Source: JAAYBF01 sp963715445 (GTDB taxonomy: Bacteria; Actinomycetota; Thermoleophilia; Solirubrobacterales; Thermoleophilaceae). From it: a stretch of DNA of 64,000 nt. Below are positions 37,773-46,161 of the stretch, in pieces. The notes under the pieces were generated by a model, which worked only from the letters and a program-made list of their open reading frames with translations, made no database searches and had not been told where the DNA came from. Location: NCBI GenBank assembly GCA_963715445.1, contig OY970240.1, positions 2,170,001-2,234,000 on the forward strand, in the 5' to 3' direction. Every line of letters begins with the position of its first letter. Position 1 is the first letter of the stretch. Made by a program: the position numbers and the translations under genes.

Positions 37773-38954
37773 TCAGGGCTGGAGCAGCACCTTCACCGCT
37801 CCGTTCGCCTTCTTCTGGAACATCTCGTAGGCCTTCGGGGCGTCTTCCAGCGGGACTTTGTGGGTGGCGAAGCCCTCCACGCCGAGCGGGTCGTCGTCGT
37901 TGAGCAGGGGCAGGATGTCGTCCACCCAGTGCTTGACGTTGGCCTGGCCCATCCGCAGCTGGATCTGCTTGTCGAACATGGTCAGCAGCGGCAGCGGGTC
38001 GGCCATGCCTCCGTAGACGCCGATCAGCGAGATCGTGCCGCCGCGGCGGACGATGTCGATCGCCAGGTGCAGTGCGTGCAGACGATCGACGCCCGCCTTC
38101 TGCATCAGCCGCTCCGCGAGCGAGTCCGGCAGCATCCCCGTGAACTGCTGGGCGAGCTTCGCGCCCGGTGCGCCGTGCGCCTCCATCCCCACGGCATCGA
38201 TCACCGAGTCCGGGCCGCGCCCGTCGGTCATCCCGCGGATCACGTCGGCGAGGTCGTCGTCGTGCTCGCGTAGGTCCACCGTCTCGGTGCCGCGGCCGCG
38301 GGCGCGCTCGAGCCGCTCATCGACCAGGTCGATGCCGATCGGCCGATAGCCGCGGTGTGCCGCGACCCGGCAGCACATGTCGCCGATCGGGCCCAGACCG
38401 AGCACCGCCACGCTGCCGCCGTCGGGCACCGCCGCGTACTCCACGGCCTGCCACGCCGTCGGCAGCACGTCCGAGAGGTACACGAAGCGCTCGTCCGGCG
38501 GCCCCTCGGGCACCTTGATGGGGAGCGTGTTGCCGAACGGGACGCGCAGGAACTGCGCCTGGCCACCCGGCACGCCGCCGTAGAGCTTCGTGTAGCCGAA
38601 CAGGGCGGCGCCCATTCCCTGCTCGCGCACCTGGGTCGTTTCGCACTGGGAGTGCAGGCCCTGGTCGCACATGAAGCAGGTCCCGCAGGAGATGTTGAAG
38701 GGGATCACCACGCGGTCGCCGGCCTTCAGCTCGGTGACTTCCGGGCCGACCTCCTCGACGACCCCCATCGGCTCGTGCCCGAGCACGTCTCCCTCCTGCA
38801 TGAAGGGCCCGAGGATCTCGTAGAGATGGAGGTCCGAGCCGCAGATCCCCGAGGACGTGATGCGGGCGATCACGTCGGTCGGCTCGAGAATCGAAGGGTC
38901 GGGAACCGAGTCGACCCGCACGTCGCGCTTGCCGTGCCACGTCACTGCCTTCAT
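37773..38954 (-). CDS. Zinc-dependent alcohol dehydrogenase (MDR family)
   Basis: 393 residues. Catalytic zinc ligands in SSGICGSDLHLYE and GDVLGHEPMGVVEEVG; structural zinc Cys in SCGTCFMCDQGLHSQC; NAD-binding GLGPIGDMCCRVAA. The length and an extended loop after the nucleotide-binding region (DSVIDAVGMEAHGAPGAKL) resemble glutathione-independent formaldehyde dehydrogenase-like enzymes, but the substrate cannot be fixed. GGAGGG precedes the ATG on the minus strand. Divergent from acs. Confidence 0.9.
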   Translation of the reverse strand: MKAVTWHGKRDVRVDSVPDPSILEPTDVIARITSSGICGSDLHLYEILGPFMQEGDVLGHEPMGVVEEVGPEVTELKAGDRVVIPFNISCGTCFMCDQGLHSQCETTQVREQGMGAALFGYTKLYGGVPGGQAQFLRVPFGNTLPIKVPEGPPDERFVYLSDVLPTAWQAVEYAAVPDGGSVAVLGLGPIGDMCCRVAAHRGYRPIGIDLVDERLERARGRGTETVDLREHDDDLADVIRGMTDGRGPDSVIDAVGMEAHGAPGAKLAQQFTGMLPDSLAERLMQKAGVDRLHALHLAIDIVRRGGTISLIGVYGGMADPLPLLTMFDKQIQLRMGQANVKHWVDDILPLLNDDDPLGVEGFATHKVPLEDAPKAYEMFQKKANGAVKVLLQP

Positions 38955-39100
38955 CTCATCCCTCCGCCTCGCGTTGCTCTGCCGCCGGCTACGACAGCCC
39001 TACGAAGGCGATCTCCGGGGTGTGCCGATCTAAACCGGTCGTGGGATGCCCTGGACGCGTCATCGGGTAGAACAACACGGCCACCGACGAGGAGGAGCAG

Positions 39101-41083
39101 ATGGAAGCCGGCACCGCGCCTGAGACCGAGCGACAGATCGCAGAGCTGCTCGATCAGGAGAAGTTCGACCCGCCCGCGGAGTTCGCCGAGCGCGCGCTGC
39201 TGAACGACCCGTCGGTGTACGAGGAGGCCGAGCGCGATCCGCAGGCGTGGTGGGCCAAGCAGGCGGAGGACCTGCACTGGTTCGAGCCCTGGGAGACGGT
39301 GCTCGACGAGTCCGAGGCTCCCTTCTACAAGTGGTTCGGGGGCGGCAAGCTGAACGCCTCCTACAACTGCCTCGACCGCCATGTCGAGGCGGGCAACGGC
39401 GATCGGGTGGCCTTCCACTGGCGCGGCGAGGAGGGGGAGGAGCGCGACATCACCTACGCCGACCTCCTGCGCGACACCCAGCGGCTCGCCAACGCGCTCA
39501 AGGATCGCGGCGTGGGCAAGGGCGACGTCGTTGGGATCTACCTCCCGATGATCCCCGAGGTGGTGGTGGCGATGCTCGCGTGCGCGCGGATCGGCGCGCC
39601 GCACAACGTCGTGTTCGGCGGGTTCGCTCCCGAGTCGGTCAGGGAGCGGATGGAGTTCTCGGACGCGAAGGCGCTGATCACCGCCGACGGCGCGCGCCGC
39701 AAGGGCAAGGCCGCGCCGGTCAAGCCCGGCGTGGACGAGTTCCTCGGCAGCCTGCCGGCGATCGAGACCGTCGTCGTGGTGCGCAACACCGGTGGCGAGG
39801 TCTCGATGGAGGAGGGGCGCGACGTCTGGTACCACGAGGCGCTGGAGCAGGCCGATGCGGACTGTCCCGCCGAGCCGCTCGACGCCGAGCACCCGCTCTA
39901 CGTCCTCTACACCTCGGGCTCCACCGCGAAGCCGAAGGGCATCCTGCACACCACGGGCGGCTATCTCACCGGCGTTGCCTGGACCACGAAGTACCTGTTC
40001 GACCTGCGCCCCGAGGAGGACGTCTACTGGTGCTCGGCCGACGTCGGCTGGGTCACCGGCCACTCCTACATCGTCTACGGGCCGCTGATGAACGGCGCGA
40101 CGTCGGTGATGTACGAGGGCGCGCCCGACTACCCCGACAAGGACATCTGGTGGGAGCTCTGCGAGCGCTACGGCGTGACGATCTTCTACACCGCGCCGAC
40201 GGCGATCCGCGCCTGCATGAAGTGGGGCACCGAGTACCCGGGCCGGCGCGACCTCTCGAAGCTGAGGCTGCTCGGGAGCGTCGGCGAGCCGATCAATCCG
40301 AAGGCGTGGGTCTGGTACCACCTGGTGATCGGCGGCGGGCGCTGCCCGATCATCGACACCTGGTGGCAGACGGAGACAGGCCACACGCTGATCAGCCCGC
40401 TGCCCGGGGTCACGCAGACCAAGCCGGGGTCGGCCACGAGGCCGCTGCCCGGGATCGATGCCGCCGTCGTGGACGAGGACGGCAACGAGGTGGAGGACAA
40501 GCAGGGCTTCCTGATCCTGCGCCGGCCGTGGCCGGGGATGCTGCGCACCCTCTACAAGGACCCGGAGCGCTTCAAGGAGACCTACTTCTCGAAGTACGGC
40601 CCCACCACCTACTTCGTGGGCGATGCGGCGCGCAAGGACGCCGACGGCTACATCTGGGTGATCGGGCGGGTCGACGACGTGATCAACGTCTCAGGCCACC
40701 GTCTCTCGACGGCCGAGGTGGAGTCGGCGATCGTCTCACACCCCAAGGTCGCCGAGGCGGGCGTCATCGGCCAGCAGGACGAGGACACCGGCCAGGCGAT
40801 CTGCGCCTTCGTGACGCTCGAGGGGGACATCGAGGGCGACGACGCGATGGTGGCGGAGATCCGCGAGCACGTCGCCGGGCGGATCGGCAAGCTCGCGCGG
40901 CCGAAGCGGATCATCTGGGCCGACGACCTGCCCAAGACCCGCTCCGGCAAGATCATGCGGCGCCTCCTGCGCGACATCGCCGAGGGTCGCGAGCTGGGCG
41001 ACGTGACCACCCTGCGCGACCCGGGCGTGATGGCCGAGCTCGAAGGGCGGATCGCCGCCCGCCGGGACGACGCAGACGCGTAA
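39101..41083 (+). CDS. acs: Acetyl-coenzyme A synthetase
   Basis: Adenylate-forming ligase making acetyl-CoA from acetate, ATP and CoA. 660 residues, normal length. Motifs: N-terminal WFEPWETVLDESEAPFYKWF, P-loop YTSGSTAKPKGILHT, acetate pocket DTWWQTETG with the Trp that limits chain length, hinge GRVDDVINVSGHRLS, and the C-terminal Lys motif KTRSGKIMRRLLRD that is acetylated in homologues. GAGGAGGAG precedes the ATG. The tRNA-Val 3' end lies one base after its stop on the opposite strand. Confidence 0.95.
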   Translation: MEAGTAPETERQIAELLDQEKFDPPAEFAERALLNDPSVYEEAERDPQAWWAKQAEDLHWFEPWETVLDESEAPFYKWFGGGKLNASYNCLDRHVEAGNGDRVAFHWRGEEGEERDITYADLLRDTQRLANALKDRGVGKGDVVGIYLPMIPEVVVAMLACARIGAPHNVVFGGFAPESVRERMEFSDAKALITADGARRKGKAAPVKPGVDEFLGSLPAIETVVVVRNTGGEVSMEEGRDVWYHEALEQADADCPAEPLDAEHPLYVLYTSGSTAKPKGILHTTGGYLTGVAWTTKYLFDLRPEEDVYWCSADVGWVTGHSYIVYGPLMNGATSVMYEGAPDYPDKDIWWELCERYGVTIFYTAPTAIRACMKWGTEYPGRRDLSKLRLLGSVGEPINPKAWVWYHLVIGGGRCPIIDTWWQTETGHTLISPLPGVTQTKPGSATRPLPGIDAAVVDEDGNEVEDKQGFLILRRPWPGMLRTLYKDPERFKETYFSKYGPTTYFVGDAARKDADGYIWVIGRVDDVINVSGHRLSTAEVESAIVSHPKVAEAGVIGQQDEDTGQAICAFVTLEGDIEGDDAMVAEIREHVAGRIGKLARPKRIIWADDLPKTRSGKIMRRLLRDIAEGRELGDVTTLRDPGVMAELEGRIAARRDDADA

Positions 41084-41084
41084 G

Positions 41085-41157
41085 TGGGCCGTACTGGGCT
41101 CGAACCAGTGACCTCCGCCTTGTCGAGGCGGCGCTCTCCCAACTGAGCTAACGGCCC
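41085..41157 (-). tRNA. tRNA-Val (GAC) with C at position 33
   Basis: Minus strand, 73 bases. Acceptor GGGCCGT pairs with ACGGCCC, discriminator A. D-arm TAGCTCAGTTGGGAGAGC, T-arm ACTGGTTCGAGCCCAGT. The anticodon arm is CCGCC-TCGACAA-GGCGG, which with a normal 7-base loop gives anticodon GAC but places C, not the near-universal U, at position 33. A CGA (Ser) reading is excluded because there is no long variable arm. CCA is not encoded. Confidence 0.88.
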
Positions 41158-41244
41158 GCGCGGTCGCCGAGGATAGCGGGCACGCTCTCGGCGCCGCAGA
41201 CTTGACGCGCGGGTAGGGTCGGGCCCGACCAGGGAGGTGGGGAG

Positions 41245-42105
41245 ATGAGCGTCGAGTTCGAGCACCTGAGGTACGAGCAGGACGGCCCGGTGACGATCAT
41301 CACGATCGACCGGCCGGAGCGGATGAACGCGATCGGGCCGCAGACGCACGAGGATCTGGTGGCGGCGTGGAGTCGCTTCCGCGACGACGAGTCGGCACTC
41401 GTCGGCGTGCTGACCGGGGCTGGGAACGAGGCGTTCTGCGCCGGCGGGGACCTGAAGGCCGCCTTCTCCGGCGAGCCGGTGGGGCCGCTGGACCCCGAGG
41501 AGCGCGCCGCTCACGTCCGCGGCGAGCGGCCCGGAGTGCTCGGGCCGAGCCGCTGGACCGATCTCCACAAGCCGACGATCGCGGCGGTCAACGGTGTCGC
41601 CTACGCGGGCGGGCTCGAGTGGGCCTGCTGGACGGACATGGCGATAGCGGACGCACACGCGACATTCGGGGTCACCTGTCGGCGCTGGAACATCGGGCTG
41701 GCCGACGGTGGCACGCAGCGGCTGCCGCGCATCGTCGGCTACCGGCGCGCGATGGAGCTGATCGTCACCGGAAGGGTGATCCAGGCGGCGGAGGCGCTGG
41801 CGATCGGGCTGGTGAACGAGGTCGTTCCCTCCGGCACCTGCCGTGAGCGAGCCGTCGAGCTCGCGCACTCGATCGCCAAGCTGCCCCAACCCGCGATCCG
41901 CACCGACAAGGAGGCCGTGGCACGCGGCTTCGGAGAGACGCTGGAGGAGGGGCTGCGGATCGAGGCGGAGTGCTTCGATCGCCTGCTCGACACCCCGGAG
42001 ATCCTCGAGGGCCTGCGCCGCTTCAACGAGCGCGATCACCCCGATCGCGATCCCGAGACCCCCGCAGCGACCCCCGGCCTCAGCAGGCCAAACGCGTCCA
42101 CCTGA
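41245..42105 (+). CDS. Enoyl-CoA hydratase/isomerase-family (crotonase) protein
   Basis: 286 residues. Crotonase landmarks: TIDRPERMNAIGPQTHEDL, oxyanion-hole AFCAGGDLKAAF and VAYAGGLEWACWTD, then GLADGGTQRLPRIVG. The first catalytic Glu is present (GGLEW). The second, normally in FGxPE, is replaced: the protein reads FGVTCRRWNIGL. Hydratase activity is therefore doubtful and another crotonase reaction is possible. GGGAGGTGGGGAG precedes the ATG, and TAGGGT (41214-41219) is a possible -10. It stands alone between tRNA-Val and the phosphate transport genes. Confidence 0.88.
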   Translation: MSVEFEHLRYEQDGPVTIITIDRPERMNAIGPQTHEDLVAAWSRFRDDESALVGVLTGAGNEAFCAGGDLKAAFSGEPVGPLDPEERAAHVRGERPGVLGPSRWTDLHKPTIAAVNGVAYAGGLEWACWTDMAIADAHATFGVTCRRWNIGLADGGTQRLPRIVGYRRAMELIVTGRVIQAAEALAIGLVNEVVPSGTCRERAVELAHSIAKLPQPAIRTDKEAVARGFGETLEEGLRIEAECFDRLLDTPEILEGLRRFNERDHPDRDPETPAATPGLSRPNAST

Positions 42106-42201
42106 TCCGCGCCCGCCTCGCCATCCCGCTCAACTGGTAGCTTGGCCGCGCTGTGCCGGTGCCTCCGCGCGCCCCGGCGGCAGTAGAGAGAGCCTGACCT
42201 C

Positions 42202-42822
42202 ATGCGCCTGTCAATCGCACCACGCGACCGAGAGTTCTTCGACCTCTTCGAGGAGGCCGGCGGCAACATCGTTCGCGCGGCCGACCTGCTGGACCGGATG
42301 CTGCGCTCCTTTCCCGAGCGCGGCGGCGATCTGGCGCGCGACATCCTCATCTGCGAGCAGGACGGGGACCGGATCACCCACGACATCATCCGGCGGCTCA
42401 ACGAGACCTTCGTCACGCCGATCGACCGCGAGGACATCTACGAGCTCGCCTCCGGCCTCGACGACATCGTCGACTTCACCGAAGAGGTGGCCGACTACCT
42501 GATCCTCTACAAGATCGAGGCGCCGATGGAGCAGGCCCAGCGGCTCGCCCACGTGCTGCTCGACTGCGCGCGCCAGATCGCCGAGGCGATGCCTCGCCTG
42601 CGCGGCTTCAAGGACATCTCGCACTACACCGTCGAGATCAACAGGCTCGAGAACGACGGCGACAGGATCGTGCGCGAAGCGATCGCCTCGCTGTTCGACA
42701 CGGGGATCGACCCGATGGTCGTGATTCGCTGGAAGGACATCTACGAGCGGCTCGAGGCGGCCATCGACGCGACCGAGCGCGTGGCCAACATCCTCGAGGG
42801 CATAGTCATCAAGAACTCGTGA
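42202..42822 (+). CDS. DUF47/PhoU-like phosphate transport regulator
   Basis: 206 residues, all helical, with repeated PhoU-type metal-binding patterns: CEQDGDRITHDIIRRLNETF, DREDIYELASGLDDIVDFTE and NRLENDGDRIVREAIASLF. DUF47 proteins are encoded next to Pit transporters and regulate phosphate uptake. Pit follows after 23 bases, so the two form an operon. TAGCTT at 42138-42143 is a possible -10 with a leader of about 52 bases. Confidence 0.92.
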   Translation: MRLSIAPRDREFFDLFEEAGGNIVRAADLLDRMLRSFPERGGDLARDILICEQDGDRITHDIIRRLNETFVTPIDREDIYELASGLDDIVDFTEEVADYLILYKIEAPMEQAQRLAHVLLDCARQIAEAMPRLRGFKDISHYTVEINRLENDGDRIVREAIASLFDTGIDPMVVIRWKDIYERLEAAIDATERVANILEGIVIKNS

Positions 42823-42845
42823 CCGGCCACTAGCCGGACCGCCTC

Positions 42846-43949
42846 ATGGAGAGCGACCTCATCCTGATCATCGTCGTGGCGACGGCGCTGGCGTTCGACT
42901 TCACGAACGGGTTCCACGACACGGCGAACGTGGTGGCGACGTCGATATCGACGCGCGCGATGTCCCCGCGTATCGCTGTCGCCTACGCGGCGGTGTTGAA
43001 CTTCTTCGGCGCGTTCCTGTCGCTCGAGGTGGCCGCGACGATCGCCAACGGCATCGTCGACGCCGAGCTGATCACTCCGCTGATCGTGTTCGGCGGGCTG
43101 ATCGGGGCGATCGCCTGGAACCTCATCACCTGGTACTTCGGGCTCCCTTCGAGTTCCTCCCACGCCTTGATCGGCGGAGTCGTGGGCGCGGCCTTCGTGG
43201 CCTCCGGGCCCGACGCGATCATCTCCGGCGGGCTGCTCGGCAAGGTCGCCGTCCCGGCCGTGCTCGCTCCGACGCTCGCCTTCCTGGTGGCCGGGCTCAG
43301 CATCCTGCTCATCTACCGCATGGTCGGGCGCCAGCGCCCGGGGCCAGTCACGCGCGGCTTCAAGATCGGCCAGGTCATCTCCGGCGGGCTGCTCGCGCTC
43401 GCCCACGGCACGAACGACGCGCAGAAGACGATGGGGATCATCACGCTCGCCCTGATCGCCAGCGGCGAGCTCAGCGCCGGCGCCGACCCGCCGTTCTGGG
43501 TCATCGTCTCCGCCGCCAGCGCGATCGCGCTCGGCACCTACTTCGGCGGCTGGCGGATCATCAAGACAATGGGCAGCCGGATCATCAAGATGGACACGGC
43601 GCAGGGCTTCGCCGCCCAGGGCAGCGGCGCCGCGGTGATTCTCGCCGCCACGCACGTCGGATTCCCGCTCTCCACCACGCATACGATCTCCGGCGCGGTG
43701 ATGGGCGCGGGCGCCGCCAAGCGGGTCTCCGCGGTGCGCTGGGGCCTCGCCGGCAACATCGTCGTGGCCTGGGTGCTCACGCTGCCGGCCGCTGCGGCGA
43801 TCGGCGGCGCCACCTACGGCGTGACGCGGATCTTCGGCACCGGCGCGCTCGGCCCGCTTGTCGTCTCCGCAGCCCTGCTCCTGGTGATCGGCTTCGTCTT
43901 CGCGCGCCGTCTCCGGCAGGGTCCCTCGCTCACCGCGGCGGAGGGCTGA
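42846..43949 (+). CDS. Inorganic phosphate transporter, Pit family
   Basis: 367 residues, about ten membrane segments. The PiT signature appears twice as expected from the internal repeat: FDFTNGFHDTANVVATSIST near the N-terminus and ALAHGTNDAQKTMGIITLAL near residue 190. It imports metal-phosphate or phosphate with protons or sodium across the cytoplasmic membrane. It lies between the DUF47 gene and a small membrane protein gene, all on the same strand and closely spaced. Confidence 0.95.
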   Translation: MESDLILIIVVATALAFDFTNGFHDTANVVATSISTRAMSPRIAVAYAAVLNFFGAFLSLEVAATIANGIVDAELITPLIVFGGLIGAIAWNLITWYFGLPSSSSHALIGGVVGAAFVASGPDAIISGGLLGKVAVPAVLAPTLAFLVAGLSILLIYRMVGRQRPGPVTRGFKIGQVISGGLLALAHGTNDAQKTMGIITLALIASGELSAGADPPFWVIVSAASAIALGTYFGGWRIIKTMGSRIIKMDTAQGFAAQGSGAAVILAATHVGFPLSTTHTISGAVMGAGAAKRVSAVRWGLAGNIVVAWVLTLPAAAAIGGATYGVTRIFGTGALGPLVVSAALLLVIGFVFARRLRQGPSLTAAEG

Positions 43950-43952
43950 GAC

Positions 43953-44198
43953 GTGGCGCCGCTTGCCCAGGTGGTCGATGTGGGAGACATCGTGAGCGTC
44001 ATCTGGACGTCCCTGGTGGCGGGCATCGGCGTCTGCGCCATCTTCTCCCTCGCGATCATCGGCTTCGCCCGCACGATGGACATGCAGCGGGAGGGCCACG
44101 CCTTCGCTGCCGGCGCCTACGCCGTTCTGACGCTGCTGGCCTTCGGGGCCGTCCTCGCGGTGGCCGGGTTCGGCGTCGTCGTCATGACGGCGAAGTAG
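43953..44198 (+). CDS. Small two-helix membrane protein
   Basis: 81 residues with two hydrophobic segments (about 15-38 and 53-78) joined by a charged loop ARTMDMQREGHAF. No known family. GTG start 3 bases after the pit stop, so probably a member of the phosphate-transport operon and perhaps an accessory subunit. Its last 17 bases overlap the end of the convergent aminotransferase gene. Confidence 0.72.
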   Translation: MAPLAQVVDVGDIVSVIWTSLVAGIGVCAIFSLAIIGFARTMDMQREGHAFAAGAYAVLTLLAFGAVLAVAGFGVVVMTAK

Positions 44199-45276
44199 CC
44201 GCGGCGCCCACCAGCCGCTCGATCTCCTCTTCGCTGGTCCAGGCGCCCACGGAGGCGCGCACGTACGGCGTGCCCGGCAGGTCTCTCACGAGGAGTCCCC
44301 GCTCGAGCAGCCGGGTGGCTTCAAGGGCCGGCTCGTCTGCCTGCCACGAGACGAGCGTTGAGGCGCCACGCGGTGCAACGGTCAGCCCCCGCTCGGCGAG
44401 CATCTCCGCCAGCTGCGCCGCGAGCCCTGCCGCACGCGTGTGCACGGCGTCCATCCCGGCGCTCTCCAGCACGTCGAGGGCCGCGAGCGCCCAGGCTGAG
44501 TGGTGGGCGGGGGGAAGGGCAGTGTCGAAACGCGCCGCGCCCGGCACGAGGGGCAGCTCGAGCGCCCGCAGCGGATCGGCGAGGGTGCCGTAGCCGGGCG
44601 ACGTGGGGGAGAGCTTCTCGACCAGGTCCCCGCGCACATGGAGATAGCCGCTGCCGATCGGCCCGCAGAGCCACTTCTGCCCCGAGGCCGCGTAGTACTC
44701 GCAGCCGAGCGCTCGCACGTCCACCGGCACGGCGCCCAATCCCTGCGCGCCGTCGAGCAGCACCGGCGCCGAGCCGGCCGCGAGCGCCTCGGTGTCGGCC
44801 ACGCGGCCGCTGATCCAGGACACGTGCGAGCAGGCCACGAGACGCGTCGCCGGGCCCACCGAACCGGCCACCTCGTCGAAGGGCACGATCCTCAGGGTCA
44901 CTCCCCGTCGCTCCCGGGCGAGGGCCAGCGGGGCGAGCAGTCCGGGGTGCTCCTCGTCACTCGTGACTATCTCGTCGCCGGGCTTCAGGTCGAGGCCCGC
45001 GAGGACCGCGTTAACCCCGTCGGTCGTCGAGCCCGTGAGGGCGACCTCGCCGGCGTCGCAGCTCATCAGGTCGGCCACGCGCCCTCGCAGCCTGTCCGCC
45101 AGCTCGCCCATCCGCTCGAAGTGGGCCTTCCCGCCACGACCCTCCTCGGCCTGGAGGGCCAGCTCCCGATGCGCCGCCTCGAGGGCGGCACTGGGCATCG
45201 GTCCCACGGACCCGGCGTTGAGGTAGGCCAGGCGCTCGAGGACGGGGAGCTGGGAGCGCAGGGAGGCGAGGTCCAT
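44182..45276 (-). CDS. Class V aminotransferase / cysteine desulfurase-like PLP enzyme
   Basis: 364 residues. PLP lysine in YYAASGQKWLCGPIGSGYL; supporting motifs LNAGSVGPMPSAALEAAHRE, VALTGSTTDGVNAVLAGLDL, TSDEEHPGLLAPL and LLDGAQGLGAVPVD. The class includes cysteine desulfurases, EgtE-type lyases and isopenicillin-epimerase-like proteins. No catalytic Cys loop of IscS/NifS type is evident, so sulfur delivery is not implied. The -10 TAGTAT (45284-45289, minus strand) ends 8 bases before the ATG. Confidence 0.88.
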   Translation of the reverse strand: MDLASLRSQLPVLERLAYLNAGSVGPMPSAALEAAHRELALQAEEGRGGKAHFERMGELADRLRGRVADLMSCDAGEVALTGSTTDGVNAVLAGLDLKPGDEIVTSDEEHPGLLAPLALARERRGVTLRIVPFDEVAGSVGPATRLVACSHVSWISGRVADTEALAAGSAPVLLDGAQGLGAVPVDVRALGCEYYAASGQKWLCGPIGSGYLHVRGDLVEKLSPTSPGYGTLADPLRALELPLVPGAARFDTALPPAHHSAWALAALDVLESAGMDAVHTRAAGLAAQLAEMLAERGLTVAPRGASTLVSWQADEPALEATRLLERGLLVRDLPGTPYVRASVGAWTSEEEIERLVGAAATSPS

Positions 45277-45283
45277 CGCTCCG

Positions 45284-45304
45284 ATACTACGTCCGCTCTA
45301 CGCT
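45284..45304. promoter_or_regulatory. Back-to-back leaderless promoters of two divergent genes
   Basis: Minus-strand TAGTAT (45284-45289) ends 8 bases before the aminotransferase ATG at 45276. Plus-strand TACGCT (45299-45304) ends 7 bases before the metallo-hydrolase ATG at 45311. Only 34 bases separate the two start codons, so there is no room for leaders or ribosome binding sites, and the -35 regions would overlap the opposite gene's start. Confidence 0.55.
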
Positions 45305-45310
45305 TGCGCG

Positions 45311-46060
45311 ATGCCGCCGATCATCGAAACCTCGATGCACCCCGCCTTCCTCTCGAACGCCTACCTGGTGGCGGACGAGCCGGGGGGCACGGCCGTGATC
45401 ATCGATTCCGGCGCACCGCCCGAGCCGCTGATCGAGTCGATTGAGCGGCAGGGCCTCACGCCCACGCACCTGCTCCTCACGCACCACCACCACGATCACG
45501 TGGAGAGCACTCCGGTCTTCAAGGAGCGCTTCGATCTGGAGGTGCTCGCCCATCCGCTCGAGGCCGAGCGCCTGCCGGACGTCGACCGGACGATCGAGCC
45601 GGGCGAGGTGATCCTGGAGACCGGCGGCCTGCGGATCGGCGCCCTGCACACCCCGGGCCACACCGACGGCATGCTCAACTTCGTGGTGAACGGGGAGGAC
45701 GTGTTCACCGGCGACACGCTCTTCAAGGGCTCGGTGGGAGGCGTCAAGGCGCCCGGCGCGACGACGTTCGCGGATCTGAAGTCATCGGTGATGGACACGC
45801 TGATGGGGCTGCCGCCCGAGACCCGCCTGCATCCCGGCCACACCGACCCGACGACCGTCGCGCAGGAGTGGGAGCACAACGCCTTCGTGCGCGTCTGGCG
45901 CGGCCTGGACCCCGAAGGGTCGGACCGCTGCACGGTGTGGGAGCAGGGCGCGACCCTCGTGCTCTGGGCGCCCGACTACGACGGCGGCCACAAGGCCTGG
46001 ATCCGCTGGGACGAGTCTGGCCAAGACGACATCGTCCCGGGGTCCCAGGTCGTCCGCTAG
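45311..46060 (+). CDS. Metallo-beta-lactamase-fold hydrolase (glyoxalase II-like)
   Basis: 249 residues. Metal-binding motif THHHHDH, further His/Asp ligands in LHTPGHTDG, FTGDTLFKG and LHPGHTDPTT. The first about 205 residues resemble glyoxalase II-like hydrolases. An extra C-terminal domain of about 45 residues (TVWEQGATLVLWAPDYDGGH onward) is not part of the core fold; it resembles the added region of a subgroup of actinobacterial proteins. The substrate is unknown. ATG immediately downstream of a -10-like TACGCT. Confidence 0.9.
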   Translation: MPPIIETSMHPAFLSNAYLVADEPGGTAVIIDSGAPPEPLIESIERQGLTPTHLLLTHHHHDHVESTPVFKERFDLEVLAHPLEAERLPDVDRTIEPGEVILETGGLRIGALHTPGHTDGMLNFVVNGEDVFTGDTLFKGSVGGVKAPGATTFADLKSSVMDTLMGLPPETRLHPGHTDPTTVAQEWEHNAFVRVWRGLDPEGSDRCTVWEQGATLVLWAPDYDGGHKAWIRWDESGQDDIVPGSQVVR

Positions 46061-46081
46061 GGAGCGCGCTTGGCAGCCCGC

Positions 46082-46136
46082 CAGGAATTTCGGACACTTA
46101 GCGGGGCTATAGGCCCGTCAAGTGTCCGAAGTTCTG
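46082..46136. repeat. Imperfect hairpin between two convergent genes
   Basis: TTCGGACACTT (46089-46099) is exactly complementary to AAGTGTCCGAA (46120-46130). After a two-base mismatch an inner CGGG/CCCG pairs around the loop, and an outer CAG/CTG extends the element to about 55 bases. It lies between the convergent metallo-hydrolase and Rpf-like genes, a usual site for a bidirectional terminator, but has no T-tract. It could also be a copy of an interspersed repeat. Confidence 0.7.
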
Positions 46137-46161
46137 CGAGCCGCGCGCGAGTCGCGGCCGG

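Noticed and set aside
41202..41219. TTGACG (41202-41207) and TAGGGT (41214-41219) as a promoter pair for the crotonase gene
   Set aside because: The spacer would be only 6 bases; the -10 may be real but this -35 is not.
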